From NCBI GenBank assembly GCA_011799875.1, contig CM022300.1:108699201-108763200 (forward strand): a DNA stretch of 64,000 nucleotides, in the 5' to 3' direction. Positions 32,743 through 44,788 of this stretch are shown piece after piece; the first letter of the stretch is position 1; every line of letters starts with the position of its first letter. A program made the translations under genes and the position numbers. The notes beneath the pieces are model-generated. The model saw only the letters and a program-made list of their open reading frames with translations, was not told the DNA's origin and did not search any database. The DNA comes from Thinopyrum elongatum. Lineage: Eukaryota; Streptophyta; Magnoliopsida; Poales; Poaceae.

Positions 32743-33438
32743 TGTTATTTTATATTTCCTATGATAAAGGTTTATTATTCATGCTAGAATTGTATTGATC
32801 GGAAACTTAAATACATGTGTGAATACATAAACAAATACCGTGTCCCTAGTAAGCCTCTACTAGACTAGCTCGTTGATCAAAGATGGTTAAGGTTTCCTAA
32901 CCATAGACATGTGTTGACATTTGATAACGGGATCACATCATTAGGAGAATGATGTGATGAAAAAGACCCATCTGTTAGCTTAGCATAATGATCGTTCAGT
33001 TTATTGCTATCACTTTCTTCATGTCACATATATATTCCTTCGACTATGAGATTATGCAACTCCTGGATACCGGAGGAATACCTTGTGTGCTATCAAACGT
33101 CACAACGTAACTGGATGATCATAAAGATGCTCTACAGGTATCTTCGAAGATGTTTGTTGAGTTGGCATAGATCGAGATTAGGATTTGTCACTCCGAGTAT
33201 CGGAGAGGTATCTCTGGGCCCTCTTGGTAATACACATCATAAGCTTGCAAGCAAACGATTAAGGAGTTAGTCACGAGGTGATGTATTACGGAACGAGTAA
33301 AGAGACTTGCCTGTAACGAGATTGAACTAGGTATAGAGATACCGACGATCGAATCTCGGACAAGTAACATACCGATGAACAAAGGGAATTACGTATGTTG
33401 TCATAACGGTCCGACCGATAAAGATCTTCGTAGAATAT
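32743..33438 (+). repeat. 5' LTR of the Angela-type element, first part (5'-truncated)
   Basis: Starts within the LTR at TTGTTATTTTATATTTCC, matching the 3' LTR from about 50055. It continues to TAGAATAT where the CACTA inserted. TAT at 33436-33438 is the 3-bp target duplication. Confidence 0.85.
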
Positions 33439-34715
33439 CACTACACCATGACAAATTTTGGGGTGCACCATATCTACCGGGAAATCATGCCAGTGGACGC
33501 AGTGTAACTGCCGGGAAAGATTTTCGCCGGCAGTTATGAACTGCCCTTGAAAATCCCGTAGGGAAAAACTATTCCTGGCAGTTATTGGAATCACCGGCAG
33601 ATGCTCTGCCGTCCATTCTCGAACCTTTGCCGGCAGTTAGATCTATTCCCGGCATGTAAATTTTTTTCCCGACAGATCAATAATGCAGGGCAGATAGTAG
33701 ATTTCCTGGCAGTTTATCTGCCCTGAAGTGTAGCAGGCACATGGAAATCCATCACGTTCATCATTTATATACATATATATCTTCACTCCAGTTTTGTGCC
33801 AAAAGTAGTGTATACATATAACACGCATGCACAGTAATTAGAGTTGCATCACTTGGACATTATATAAATGTATCTCAACAATCCATCAAGTCTACACGCG
33901 TACATACATATACATATTGACAACCAAGTATTACAAGACAGCCAAAAGCACACAGATCCACATCATGTCTACATGCATTCTGGGTTCACCAGTCCTGCAA
34001 TACTTCATAGACAAGCCAAAAGCACTAAGATCCAGATCATTTCTACATGTGTTCTGGGTTCACAAGTCCTGCAATACTTCATAGACAAGTGCAAAATATC
34101 ATACAGATCTAACTAGAAACAGATCCCAGCAGAAGATGCTTTTAGCTCACAAAACAGGCCTCTTGAAACTCATGGATGCAAAAGCATTATACTGGTGACC
34201 TGTAAATAAAAAGAAGCCATGTCAAACTATCTATCAGATCACCCATTTGTGACCAGCCATAGGAAATCTGAAATCACCAAGGTTACCATATCTTTGAACT
34301 GATTCTGCGTAAATAAAAGTGAGGAAAATGCTTTCCACATTCGTTAGTTCACTGCTAGTTCTATCTTCCACAAGCATTGATTTTGAGTAGGTGAACAGCA
34401 AAAGTATGAAAATTCTTAGCTAAAAAAGCATGGATACAAAGACACATACATGCTATGGACACGACGATATAGATATGGGGACATGGGATATGACATCTTC
34501 CAAAAACGACCATTGGGGCATATGGCGAGTATATATAAAATAAATAACAACATAGCATGTAATACAAAGTAGAAGACAAAAAAAATTGAGAAATTGAGAT
34601 GAGATCAGAATACTGCCCCATTTGTAGTCTCCTTTTTCAAGTGCTCAATGATCAGAATACTACCTCGAGACCCATGTCATTGCAACATACAAAATACACC
34701 AAAAGCAACCTAGTA
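33439..34715. repeat. CACTA left arm
   Basis: Subterminal motif array to about 33730, then AT-rich unannotated sequence. It includes a 74-bp tandem duplication (33941-34014 and 34015-34088, starting GCCAAAAGCA). No ORF is supported. Confidence 0.6.
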
Positions 34716-37146
34716 CTCCCTCCGTCCGAGAAAAGTTGTCCGCGCCTTAGTTCAACTCTAATTTTGCTAAAAACCCCTTCTACATTTTAAACTGTTGCAA
34801 ATCAGCCCCCCCTCAGCTTCTTCCTCCTTCCTCCGTCGCCCGATCCGTCCACCGTCCGGCCCCAGCCAGCGAGGCCCTGGCCGCGCTCTCCCTCCGCCCC
34901 GCTGACCTGCCCGCAGACTTCGCCGCTGCTGCCGTCCATGTGATCGCCGAGGAGGACGGCCGCGTCCAGGGACAGGAGCAGCACGGCCGTGTCCCGGAGG
35001 AGGGAGGAGATCGAGGGGCTCGAGCACGGCCGGCGAGCGGGGCAGCAGCATCGCCTCCACCGCCGGGGCCGCCAGCGTCATCGAGGAGCCCGACCCCGAC
35101 TGCGGCTGCTCCTCCAAGGCGACCACCTCGACGGGCGCCTCCTCCTCGTCGCCGTCCTAGCCGGTGCCGGTTCCTCGCGCCTGCGGCAACCCCAGCCGCC
35201 GCTCCCCTCTCGCTGACTTCGGCAGGCAGGGCCACGCGAATCTTCCCCGGTGGCGGGACCTATTGCTGCCGCTGCCGTCCGTCCGCCACCTGTCGGTGCC
35301 GCCTGCCGCTGCCGTCGTCCGCCAACTACTGCTGCCGCTGCAGCCCGCCCGATCGAGTTCGCGCGGACCTGCTGCTGCTGTTGCCGACTGCATCTGTTGC
35401 TGCTGTCGGCGACTGCCTCTGCCACTGCTGTTGGTTGCAGGTACTTCCTGAAAAATGGACTGATTGTGGCTGATTGATCTGAACCTGTGTCAATTGCAGT
35501 TTCAGTTACAGTGCGAATTGCATTATTAGCACACTTATGTAAGCACTGTACTTTGTGAAATCTTTGCTGTTCTTTGTGAAATCTTTGTTGTTCCATCAGA
35601 GTACTGTACTTGAAAATTAGTGAAGTTGATTTACACCAAGAGTACTCCAAAATTGTACTGTAAGAACTTGCTCCTTGTGCTGCTGCTGCTCCTGTTCCAC
35701 CGTCACTGGAGTTAAATGGATGTAAAATTGACAGTTCTTGATAAAAAAAATTGTATCAAGAGGCCACAAAAATTGTAAACTTCTCTGAAACATGAAAATT
35801 TTGGACTGATATGAATTTGGCCATGTTTGAGGTGTTTTGACAACTGAATTTGGCCATGTTTTGACACTGAATTTAAACGATGTAATATGCATATTACAAG
35901 AAGTTTCATAAAACAAATAAAAGTGCTTGTGAGGACAAGCTGTGTTCAGTCAACTTGATGTTCAGAACCTGTCAACTTGATGTTCAGAACCTGTCAACTT
36001 GATGTTCAGAACCTGTCATTTTCTATGTGCTTGTGAGGACAAGCTGTGTTGATCAGTGCTGGGGTGCTAACACCACAAGAAAGCATGCATGCCATGTTCA
36101 GGCTTCTTTTTCTTAGTGCAAATAGAAGTGGCAACTAATCACCACAAAATGGAGTGCATAGGTTCAGACTTAAAGCATGCATTTTCCATACATAGGTTCA
36201 GACTTGAAGCACGAAAATGTACTCCTGTAGGTTAGCAGGAAGAGCTTACATATGATTCATATGGCAAGGGTGACTTGACGCCATTACGAAGACCTCGCCG
36301 TACATCCGCTCGGTGCCGCACAGCCTCCCTGAGAGCAGTGAGTGAGCGAGTGGCATCAATTAGTGAGCTCAAAACCAGTTCAGTCAGTAGCAGGGTGGAG
36401 TAGTGGAGTGTGACATCACTTGATGCACTAATTCAGTCAAAAGCAGAGTGAGAGAGGCAAATTCAGTAACCTGCAATGTCCTGGCCCAATCTATATAAAA
36501 AAGTGACAACAATTTGTGCAAATCCTAGCCCAATCTATATAAAAAAATCGAGATGCTAAATGTTAAATGGAGATGAGCATGACATAAATAGCTTTACCAA
36601 AAAAATGAGCATGGCATCTACAGGTTACAAAAAATTGACCATCAGGATACAAAAATTTGAGCATCTTCTCTACTTTTATAAAGCATTAGGATAGTGAAAT
36701 CATTACTGTGGAGAGTAGAGTAATTTAACAACAACAACAATTTTCTGTAAGTACTCAAATTCAGTATACTGTAAATTCAGTCAAGTGTAAATGACAATTT
36801 TGTTTTTCTAGCACTGAATTGCACACAATTTTGTTTGTTGTTGTGAGATGAACCAAATGAAGACAAATTATGTGTGTGCTAGCACTGGATTGCTCACTTA
36901 ACAATTTTACTAATTTCATAAAAGTTCACTAAATTAAGTTAGATTCTTCTTGCTTCACTTGAATAGGAGGGCCATCATGTTCCTAGGTTTCTTGGTTTCT
37001 TTGCTTTTTGTCTAGGATTCTTCATGGTTTTGTTATTATGTTTATATGCTAACCATTCAACTTTTTGTATACTCTTGTTATGATTATATGCTAACCATTC
37101 ATCTTTTGTATACTCTTGTTATGAGATCAGACAGGAGCACACAACT
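34716..37146. other. Mariner-like element, non-coding 5' region
   Basis: After the terminal repeat there is a GC-rich, codon-repeat-like stretch (34800-35470; CTGCTG/GCCGCC), then AT-rich sequence. Open frames in the GC-rich part exist on both strands and look like compositional artefacts. A short direct repeat CAACTTGATGTTCAGAACCT occurs three times near 35950-36015. Confidence 0.45.
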
Positions 37147-37149
37147 ATG

Positions 37150-37330
37150 GATTTGAACTTGATCCCAGAAGAGGAAGATGAAGCTCAACAAGAAGAACAA
37201 GCTCAGCAAGGTGATGCTATTGATTTGAACTTGATCCCGGAAGAGGAAGATGAAGCTCAACAAGAAGAACAAGCTCAGCAAGGTGACGCTATTGATTTGA
37301 ACTTGATCCCGGAAGAGGAGGACGAAGACA
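37150..37330 (+). repeat. 72-bp tandem repeat encoding DLNLIP blocks
   Basis: About two and a half units of 72 bp starting GATTTGAACTTGATCCC at 37150, 37222 and 37294. The unit length keeps the reading frame. Confidence 0.85.
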
Positions 37331-37377
37331 TTGAATTGAATTGGTTTTCTAAAGAGGAAGAAGCTCAAGAGGCACAA

Positions 37378-37455
37378 GAAGATGCAGAAGTGGAAGAAGC
37401 TCAAGAAGATGCAGAAGTGGAAGAAGCTCAAGAAGATGCAGAAGTGGAAGAAGCT
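37378..37455 (+). repeat. 27-bp tandem repeat in transposase N-terminus
   Basis: About three units of GAAGATGCAGAAGTGGAAGA encode an acidic nine-residue repeat. Confidence 0.8.
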
Positions 37456-38671
37456 GATGCACAAGGCAATCCTAGAGGGAAGGACCTGACAGACAAGGAG
37501 AGATATGGTGTTTACTTTGCTCTGCGAGTAATCGAGCTTAGAGATGGACAGGTTCACCTGTATGACAGGGTGCTCATTGCGACTATGCTGAATGTTCACC
37601 TGCGAACAGTTACAAGAATATGGAATCGAGCCAAAGCACAACTTGCAGCAGGCCAAGAAGTTGATGTTTCAACTAAAAAGAAGAACGGTGGTAGAAAGAG
37701 AAAAGAGCTAGATCTGGCGAGAACAGCGACAATCCCACTGAACAGAAGAAGAACTATCCGGTCTCTCGCAAGGTGTTTAGGGGTTCCCCGGTCGACCCTA
37801 CACAACAGGTTTCAATTGCAAGAGCTGAAACGCATCACGAACAAAGTCAAGCCCTCGCTAAAGCCACACAACAAGATAGCGAGACTCAAGTTCTGCATAT
37901 CCATGATGGATGAAAAATGGATATCAACCCCTTGGCCCAGTTTCAAGTCAATGAACAATATGGTCCACATACATGAAAAATGGTACGATATGACTAGAGT
38001 CACGAACAGCTACTATGTACTGCCTGAAGAACCAGATCCTGAGCGTTCCATGCCCAATACACACAGCATTGGCAAGGTAATGTTTGTAACCGCTGTTGCC
38101 AAGCCTCGCTACACCGACGATGGGGAACTAACATTCGATGGAAAGATCGGCACCTGGGCGTTCGTGGTAGAGACTGAGGCGCAAAGAACCAGCCAAAACA
38201 GAGATCGAGGAACGATAGAGATGAAATCAGTGAAAGTAACCAGGCCCATCTATAGAGATTACCCGATCAATAAAGTTATCCCTGCAATATAAGACAAGTG
38301 GCCCGACGAAGACGTGGGCACAACAATTTTCATTCAACAAGATAATGCGAGACCACATGTCCTACCTAATGATGCAGGTTTTCTGGAAGTTGTGCAACAA
38401 ACGGATCTAGACATTCGACTGTTACAGCAACCACCTAACAGCCTTGAGCTCAATGTCTTAGACGTTTGTTTTCACCGCTCCCTCCAATCCCTAACCGACT
38501 GCAGAGCACATATGAATATCCAAGAGTTGGTACATGGTGTAGAGGAGGAATTTGAGAATTCTGATGCACATAAGTTGTTCAAAAGCTTTATCACACTGCA
38601 AGCAGTAATGGTTGAAGTCATGAAAGATCAAGGAGGAAATACCTACAAGCTGTCGCATCTACACAAGGCCC

Positions 38672-39398
38672 GTCTACAAAAGAAGAAGAAGAAGAACGAA
38701 GAAGGCTAAGAAGAGGAGTAGAAGAGAAGAAGAAGAAGTAAGAAGAAGCAGAAAAGAATAAGAAGAAGAAGCAGAAGAAGCAGATAAGCAGAAGAGAAGC
38801 GAAGAAGAAGAAGAAGAAGGAGAAGAAAATGAGGAGAGAAGAAGCAGCCTCCTCCTCTCCATCCTCGCTCCTCCTCTATCCTCCTCCCTCCTCCTCCTGC
38901 CTCTCCTCCTCTCGCCTCCTCCCTCCTCTCCTCGCCTCCGCCTACTCTCCCTCCTCCGCTCCCCTCCTCCTCCTCGCCTCCCTCTCTCCTCATTCCGCCG
39001 CCTCCTCCTCCGTCTCCCTCCCCTACTCCGCCTCCCTGCCCCCCTCATCCTCCTCTCCTCCCTTCTCCCCTCCTCACTCCTTCTCCCCTCTCTCTCCTCC
39101 CCTCCTCCTCCGCCTCCTTCGCCTCCTCTCCGCCGTCCCCGCCTAATCATAACGGAGAAGCATGGCCTCATCAGATCAAACTCAGCTACGCAGAATCCTC
39201 TCAGCGCGCCGCCTTTCTCACAGTCGCACCTCTCCTCCTCCGACGCCTACGTCTCATCCGTCGCCGCAATCACCTCCTCCTTCTCCTCCTCTACCTCCGC
39301 CTCCTTCTCCCCTCCTTCTCCTCCTCCTCCTCCTCCTCCTCCGGTCTCCTCCCCCGAAAGAAGAAAGAAGAAGAAGGAGAAGAAGGAGAAAAGAAGAC
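38672..39398. repeat. GAA- and CCT-rich low-complexity tract after the transposase
   Basis: (GAA)n-type sequence to about 38830, then CCT/CTC-rich sequence to about 39360, then GAA-rich again up to the gap. Long Arg/Glu/Ser open frames here are compositional and not annotated as genes. Confidence 0.8.
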
Positions 39399-39811
39399 NN
39401 NNNNNNNNNNNNNNNNNNNNNNNNNNNNNNNNNNNNNNNNNNNNNNNNNNNNNNNNNNNNNNNNNNNNNNNNNNNNNNNNNNNNNNNNNNNNNNNNNNNN
39501 NNNNNNNNNNNNNNNNNNNNNNNNNNNNNNNNNNNNNNNNNNNNNNNNNNNNNNNNNNNNNNNNNNNNNNNNNNNNNNNNNNNNNNNNNNNNNNNNNNNN
39601 NNNNNNNNNNNNNNNNNNNNNNNNNNNNNNNNNNNNNNNNNNNNNNNNNNNNNNNNNNNNNNNNNNNNNNNNNNNNNNNNNNNNNNNNNNNNNNNNNNNN
39701 NNNNNNNNNNNNNNNNNNNNNNNNNNNNNNNNNNNNNNNNNNNNNNNNNNNNNNNNNNNNNNNNNNNNNNNNNNNNNNNNNNNNNNNNNNNNNNNNNNNN
39801 NNNNNNNNNNN
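39399..39811. other. Assembly gap (413 N)
   Basis: A run of N between low-complexity trinucleotide repeats inside the mariner-like element. The true length is unknown. Confidence 0.95.
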
Positions 39812-39904
39812 TGCTTCTTCTTCTTCTTCTTCTTCTTCTTCTTCTTCTTCTTCTTCTTCTTCTTCTTCTTCTTCTTCTTCTTCTTCTTCTTCTTCTTCTT
39901 CTTC
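39812..39904. repeat. (CTT)n microsatellite
   Basis: About 30 uninterrupted CTT/TTC triplets directly after the gap. Confidence 0.95.
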
Positions 39905-40630
39905 TGAAACATGATGCCCCTTCACATTCAGCAAACTCAACAAGATCTTGTACATTTACATTGCTAATGTACAAATCTTGATTTTTTTCAATGAGATGAA
40001 TAAGAAATGATGCATTGGCTCAGATTAACAGAGATCCACACTCTGATCGGGAGTGATAGGGGGGCACGAACAAACCTTGAGGCCCATGGTGACCTTGACG
40101 GTGTCCGTGAGGTCGTTGACGCACCGCAGCATGGCGGCGTGCGCACCGACGCAGAAGGTGACCTCCTTCGCCGCATACTCACGCGCCCACTGCTGCTGCT
40201 CGCTCCCGCTGCCGCCGCGGGCGAGCTGATGCCGCAGCACCGAGGAGGACCTGGAAATGGCCGCCGCCGCCGCCCAGTACATGGCCGCGTGTTTGTGTGT
40301 GTGAGGTGGGTTTGGCGAGAATTAAACTCGTCTGTCGTCGGTGCAGGCCGCCGCCGTCGGAGAGCAGATCGACAAAAAAATCAAGCCTTCTCCTCGCCGT
40401 GGATCACCTTGGGGAAGGAGGAGGAGACAAGGAGAAGGGAGCTGCGGGGGAGGCGTGGGAGGGGGGGTGTGCGGCGGATGAGCTCCGGCGACGCGCAGGG
40501 GAGCCGAGCAGGGGAGCTCCGGCGCGGGAGAGGAGTGGGGGAGACGACAGGGAGCGAGGGGCTTGTCGGGAATTCGCTGGGGGTATTCCTGAAAAAAGAC
40601 CTCGGGACAACTTTTATCGGACGGAGGGAG
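39905..40630. other. Mariner-like element, right non-coding region
   Basis: A GC-rich subterminal region (40030-40560) ending in the terminal inverted repeat. No supported gene; it is compositionally similar to the left GC-rich arm. Confidence 0.5.
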
Positions 40631-40632
40631 TA

Positions 40633-43600
40633 TTAGAGACCAAAGGAGGTTTGCTAACATTTGAAACTTCATTTAAGCATAAGCAGAACTAAACATAGTC
40701 TATCATGTGAAACTTGAACTCTAACATTTTTTCGTGGCTACTAATATTTGTTCAGCTTAGTTTTAGCACCAGTAAAATAGTTTGGCTGAAACTATTCAAA
40801 ATGTTCTATTCTCTACTTTACACAAATTCATCTTATATCCATGTTTTTGATGTTGAACACATGTCAAATTCAGCAAATACTTGAATTGTAGAACCCATTT
40901 CTTGACTCAACTCTGTAACAGGAAGGTCATTCTTTACTGAACATGGGCCATATGAAATTAACTATTCTGTAGTGCTACTTTGGATATTTCAGAGGAAAAC
41001 AACATATGCTTCCTGAATTATGGTTTTGGGTTCTGTTTGCGAAACAACATATGTTAAGTGTATGGAAGAAATCAAGAAGGATGCTTACCCAATCTCCATT
41101 CTCCAGTGATATTTGGCTCCCAAATGCCATGCTCCCTAACAGCAAGCAGAAAGCAGCCAATCAACACAACACTTCAACAACAGCAACTCAACAGTCCTAT
41201 ATTTGAACCAAAATGAAGGCCTTTGGAAACATTACTTAAAATGACAATATTCTAAACAATATGAAACTCAAAATAATGTTTGTGTAAAACCTAAGTAAGC
41301 ATCGTCTTAGATAAAATTCATGTATTTGATCACACATCTTAAATAAATGCCCGATAGCTTAAACAAATGTCAGATAGAAGCCAATATATAACTGATGTTG
41401 AAGTACATATGGATGGACACTATTTACCAAATTCACAATTGCATATAATCTTTTACATTATCTTTCTAATTTATATGCTAACAAATATGGTTTTGTAAAA
41501 ATAACACAACTAAGCAGATCTTTTGGCGGACAACATGACATCATCAACCTTTACACTGTATACTACAAGTCGAAATATTCAAAAGCAAAGAACATAAAGT
41601 TACCAAAAGGATAGAATGAATTCATTTCCTAAATTTCTCAGTTTCTTGCTCAATACCAAATAAAGTTACCAGAACATCATTTAAACAGGGTGGTCATGAA
41701 TCTATGATGCATTCGACATAACACATAAGTAAAAAAATCCAACAAAATAATTAGGAAATGCAAGTTAGAAAAGGATTTTTCATGACAGGTAAGTATATTA
41801 GTTGCACAAGATATATCCAGAATCTTTAAATGTGAAGCATCTAATTCTGCACCGAGCTAACATATACAGGATCCCCAGCGAACCAAACATTTCAGCAAAC
41901 AATGAACAGTAATACTGTAATACACATCAATCTTGACCGGTATGTGGGTAGCGATGGTGTATCCTTCACCGAATCAGAAGGCCCAAGGGCATACATGAGA
42001 GGGTCAGGGGGGTCAGATAATATCATTTAAAAAGTGCAAGTTTCAGCAACAAGATTCCAGATCATACATGAAAGTGACAAACCACTAAGTGCTCGTATTA
42101 GCTAACAAGGTGACAGACTATACATGAAAGAGCCAAAATTCCCACTAAGTGCACACTTTCATAGGATGGTGTCATTTCATCACTAAGTGCCATCTCATAA
42201 GAACAAATGGATAAAATAATTCATGAAAGTGCTCTTTTTTCACAACGAGTGCTAGAAATCCCTGTCATTTTAACATTCAGTTCATACATAGAGTAATTAT
42301 ATATTAACACAAAGTGGAAACATCAGCCATGCTAAAATCGCTATGAATGTTCATAGGGAAGTTCTATAAGCATATGAAAATTCCAATTTGATCAAAATTT
42401 CTAGACTACCAGTGTTAGAAGTTATTTAACATGACGACCACCACTGCATACATCAACTAACAAAAACTACAAAAAAATAAATACCAACAGTGTGAACATG
42501 CCCCTGGTCAAATATAACTTCCGAAAACTACAAGTTCTTGAATAATATGTGCAATTAGGCATGAATCAATCCATCATGCATAAGACAACGCATTACATAA
42601 GAAAGTGAGGGGGAGAGAGATGGAACATAGGGGATAGGGAGCAGAACAGCCTCACCGGATCGGAGAGGAGGCAGCAGTCGCAGGGGGGGGCACCTCCTCA
42701 GAGCCACAAGACAGAGGACGGTGCCATGGTCAGAGCGCGGGTGGTGATCGAGGCAGCAACCAGCATCGAGCAGCCTGAAGTCCAAGGGGAAGCGATGCCA
42801 ACCAGGGGGAGGAACTGGACCTCTTCCTCCTCGGGTTGGTGCGGTGGTGTCCTAGTGTGACCTCCACGCGTGGATGCAAAGAACCACCGTCTGCTGGTGG
42901 TGTCCTACGGCGAGGAGGGATCCAGGAGGACGATGGAGGCCAGATGCGAGGCCGGGATGTCCGGATCTGAGGCTGGGGTGACCGGATCTGACTCAAGTAG
43001 GAGGAGAGGACACGCCACCGCGGCTTGTCAGAGATGAGTGGTCGTCGCCGGCTGGGGAGGGTAAGGGGCGTCGCCGGCTGGGGATAGGCCGGAGCTCACA
43101 GAGGCATGCACAGCAGGACGGGAGGAGAGGTGGGGAGCGACGAGTAGAGGAAAGGGAAGGTGGGGCGGTGGCGAGACGGTCTTCCTCCAGATCCAGATCG
43201 GGGGAGAGGAGGAGCGACGAGAGAGGGGGGGCCGACACTTGGCAAGGCAATACTGGATGAAGGGATGGGGGTGACATCACTAGGTGGCGGTGTGGGTGGG
43301 GGATCCAGGGCGCCGGCACTGAGCGGAGATGGTGCGCGGCGATGGGGATTGATGGTGAGTGCGCCAGTTGAGGGAAGGAAGAAGGTGCGGGGGGATGTGG
43401 GAATGGGGAAAAAATTTAGACCGCATGGAACGGGATCGCTTCCAGGGACTTCTATCGTGTTTCACTTCCTGCGCCATCCTCGCGCGGTTTTTAGGCACAA
43501 AACTTTTCATCCCCGCCAACGTACTTACCGGCGGTGCATCCGCCCTTGTTTAGTTTTCGGGGTAGACGTGCTGCCCCTAATTTGCCGGTAGATGACTTGC

Positions 43601-43743
43601 CCTTCTAGGCTTATTATTGCCGGCAGATAGGATGCCCTATCAAATTTTGCCAGGCAGATAAAGTTTATCCGGCAGTTTTGTGCCCCGGATTGTCAATCTT
43701 TCCTGGCAGTTGATTGCCCTTAAAGTTTTGTCATGGTGTAGTG
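40633..43743. repeat. CACTA right arm
   Basis: AT-rich, gene-free sequence to about 42550, then a G-rich stretch (42600-43430), then the subterminal motif array and terminal repeat. Open frames in the G-rich stretch occur on both strands and are not supported. Confidence 0.55.
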
Positions 43744-44771
43744 TATGTAGGAGCCAATATGGGCATCCAGGTTCCGCTATTGGTTATTGACCGGAGAGGT
43801 GTCTCGGTCATGTCTACATAGTTCTCGAACCCGTAGGGTCCGCACGCTTAACGTTCGATGACGATATAATATTATATGAGTTATGTGATTTGTTGACCGA
43901 ATGTTGTTCGGAGTCCCGGATGAGATCACGGACATAACGAGGAGTCTTGAAATGGTCGAGAGGTAAAGATTGATATATAGGACGATAGTATTCGGACACC
44001 GGAAGTGTTTCGAGGGGTACCGGGTACTTATCGGGTCACCGGAAGGGGTTCCGGGCACCCCTGGCAAAAGTTATGGGCCTTATGGGCCAAGAGAGGAAAC
44101 GCACCAGCCACAAGGGGCTGGTGCGCCCCCATAGCAGGCCGACCTAGGTGGAGAAGGAAAGAGGGGAGGGAAAGGAAAGTGTGGAGTCGGACTCCCGCTT
44201 CCTTCCCTCTCCCCCCATCTTTCCTTCCCCCTTGTTCATACAAGGAAAGGGGGTGGGGGCGGCCAGGGCAGGAGCCTTAGGGCCGGCCGGCCACCTATGT
44301 GGTGCGCCAGGCTGCCTCCCCTTCCCCTCCCACCTATATATATGTGGGAGGGGGCGCCTAGCACACACCAGATCAATTGTTAGCCGTGTGCGGCGCCCCC
44401 TCCACCGTTTACACCCCGGTCATATTTTCGTAGTTCTTAGGCGAAGCCCTGCGGAGATCACTTCACCATCACCGTCACCATGCCGTCGTGCTGACAGAAC
44501 TCATCTACTACCTCGCCGTCTTTCTGGATCAAGAAGGCGGAGGATGTCACCGAGCTGAACGTGTGCTGAAAGCGGAGGTGCCGTACGTTTGGTACTAGAT
44601 CGGTTGGATCGCGAAGAAAGTTCGACTACATCAACCGCGTTGTGAAACGCTTCCGCTTACGGTCTATGAGGGTACGTAGATACACTCTCCCCTCTCATTG
44701 CTATGCATCTCCTTGATATATCTTGCACGTGCGTAGAATTTTTTTTGTTTTCCATGCAACGTTTCCCTACA
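43744..44771 (+). repeat. 5' LTR of the Angela-type element, second part
   Basis: Resumes with TAT (target copy) GTAGGAGCCAATATG and ends TTTCCCTACA at 44771. TATATATA at 44335-44342 is the likely TATA box. With the first part the LTR is about 1.72 kb. Confidence 0.85.
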
Positions 44772-44772
44772 G

Positions 44773-44788
44773 TGGCATCCGAGCCAGG
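44773..44788 (+). other. Primer binding site of the Angela-type element
   Basis: TGGCATCCGAGCCAGG follows the LTR end by one base. It differs from the usual TGGTATCAGAGCCAGG at two positions. Confidence 0.7.

Larger units (their letters stand above)
37147..38709 (+). pseudogene. Mariner-like (DD39D) transposase with three N-terminal DLNxxP motifs
   Basis: The frame starts at ATG 37147. The N-terminus has three copies of DLNLIP (residues 2-7, 26-31, 50-55) within a 72-bp repeat, followed by three 27-bp EEAQEDAEV repeats. A helix-turn-helix region follows (RRTIRSLARCLGVPRSTL, about residue 200). Then comes the catalytic domain: the second Asp in QQDNA at 38341-38343 and the third in NVLD at 38461-38463, with 39 residues between them as in plant MLEs. 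The first catalytic Asp position in the HIDEKW motif is His (CAT at 37972-37974). A TAA at 38290-38292 interrupts the frame just before the second Asp. The terminal TAA is at 38707-38709. Inactive as written. Confidence 0.8.
34716..40630 (+). mobile_element. Mariner-like element (Tc1/mariner, plant MLE) inside the CACTA
   Basis: Ends are CTCCCTCCGTCCGAGAAAAG and the inverse complement of TTATCGGACGGAGGGAG, a 26-bp terminal repeat with one mismatch. TA target duplications lie at 34714-34715 and 40631-40632. The CTCCCTCCGT start is that of Stowaway MITEs and their mariner-like partners. The 5.9 kb element carries one transposase gene (37147-38709) and a 413-base assembly gap. It has the length of an autonomous element but a broken transposase. 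Confidence 0.85.
33439..43743. mobile_element. CACTA (En/Spm) transposon, non-autonomous, in the Angela 5' LTR
   Basis: Ends are CACTACACCATGACAAA and its inverse complement TTTGTCATGGTGTAGTG, flanked by the 3-bp duplication TAT (33436-33438 and 43744-43746). Subterminal regions carry many short GCCGGCAG/CTGGCAGTT motifs (33470-33730 and 43600-43720), as CACTA elements do. Without the mariner insertion it is about 4.4 kb. No CACTA transposase domain is recognisable. Confidence 0.85.

Noticed and set aside
34813..35650. Several overlapping GC-rich open frames on both strands
   Set aside because: They come from CTG/GCC-type composition in the left arm of the mariner element, have no domain, and overlap each other on opposite strands.
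37912..37920. DEKW in MMDEKWIST as the first catalytic Asp of the mariner transposase
   Set aside because: The conserved context in plant mariner transposases is HIDEKW followed by a tyrosine-rich strand, which aligns with HIHEKWYDM at 37966-37992; the earlier DEKW lacks that context.
38674..39171. Arg/Glu/Gly- and Ser-rich open frames on both strands
   Set aside because: Low-complexity GAA/CCT repeats produce them; no start context or conserved motif.
39162..39974. Open frames of 220-250 residues crossing the N gap
   Set aside because: Most of their length is undetermined sequence and homopolymeric codons.
42555..43591. Open frames in the G-rich right arm of the CACTA
   Set aside because: Open on both strands, Pro/Arg/Gly-rich by composition, no CACTA transposase motif.
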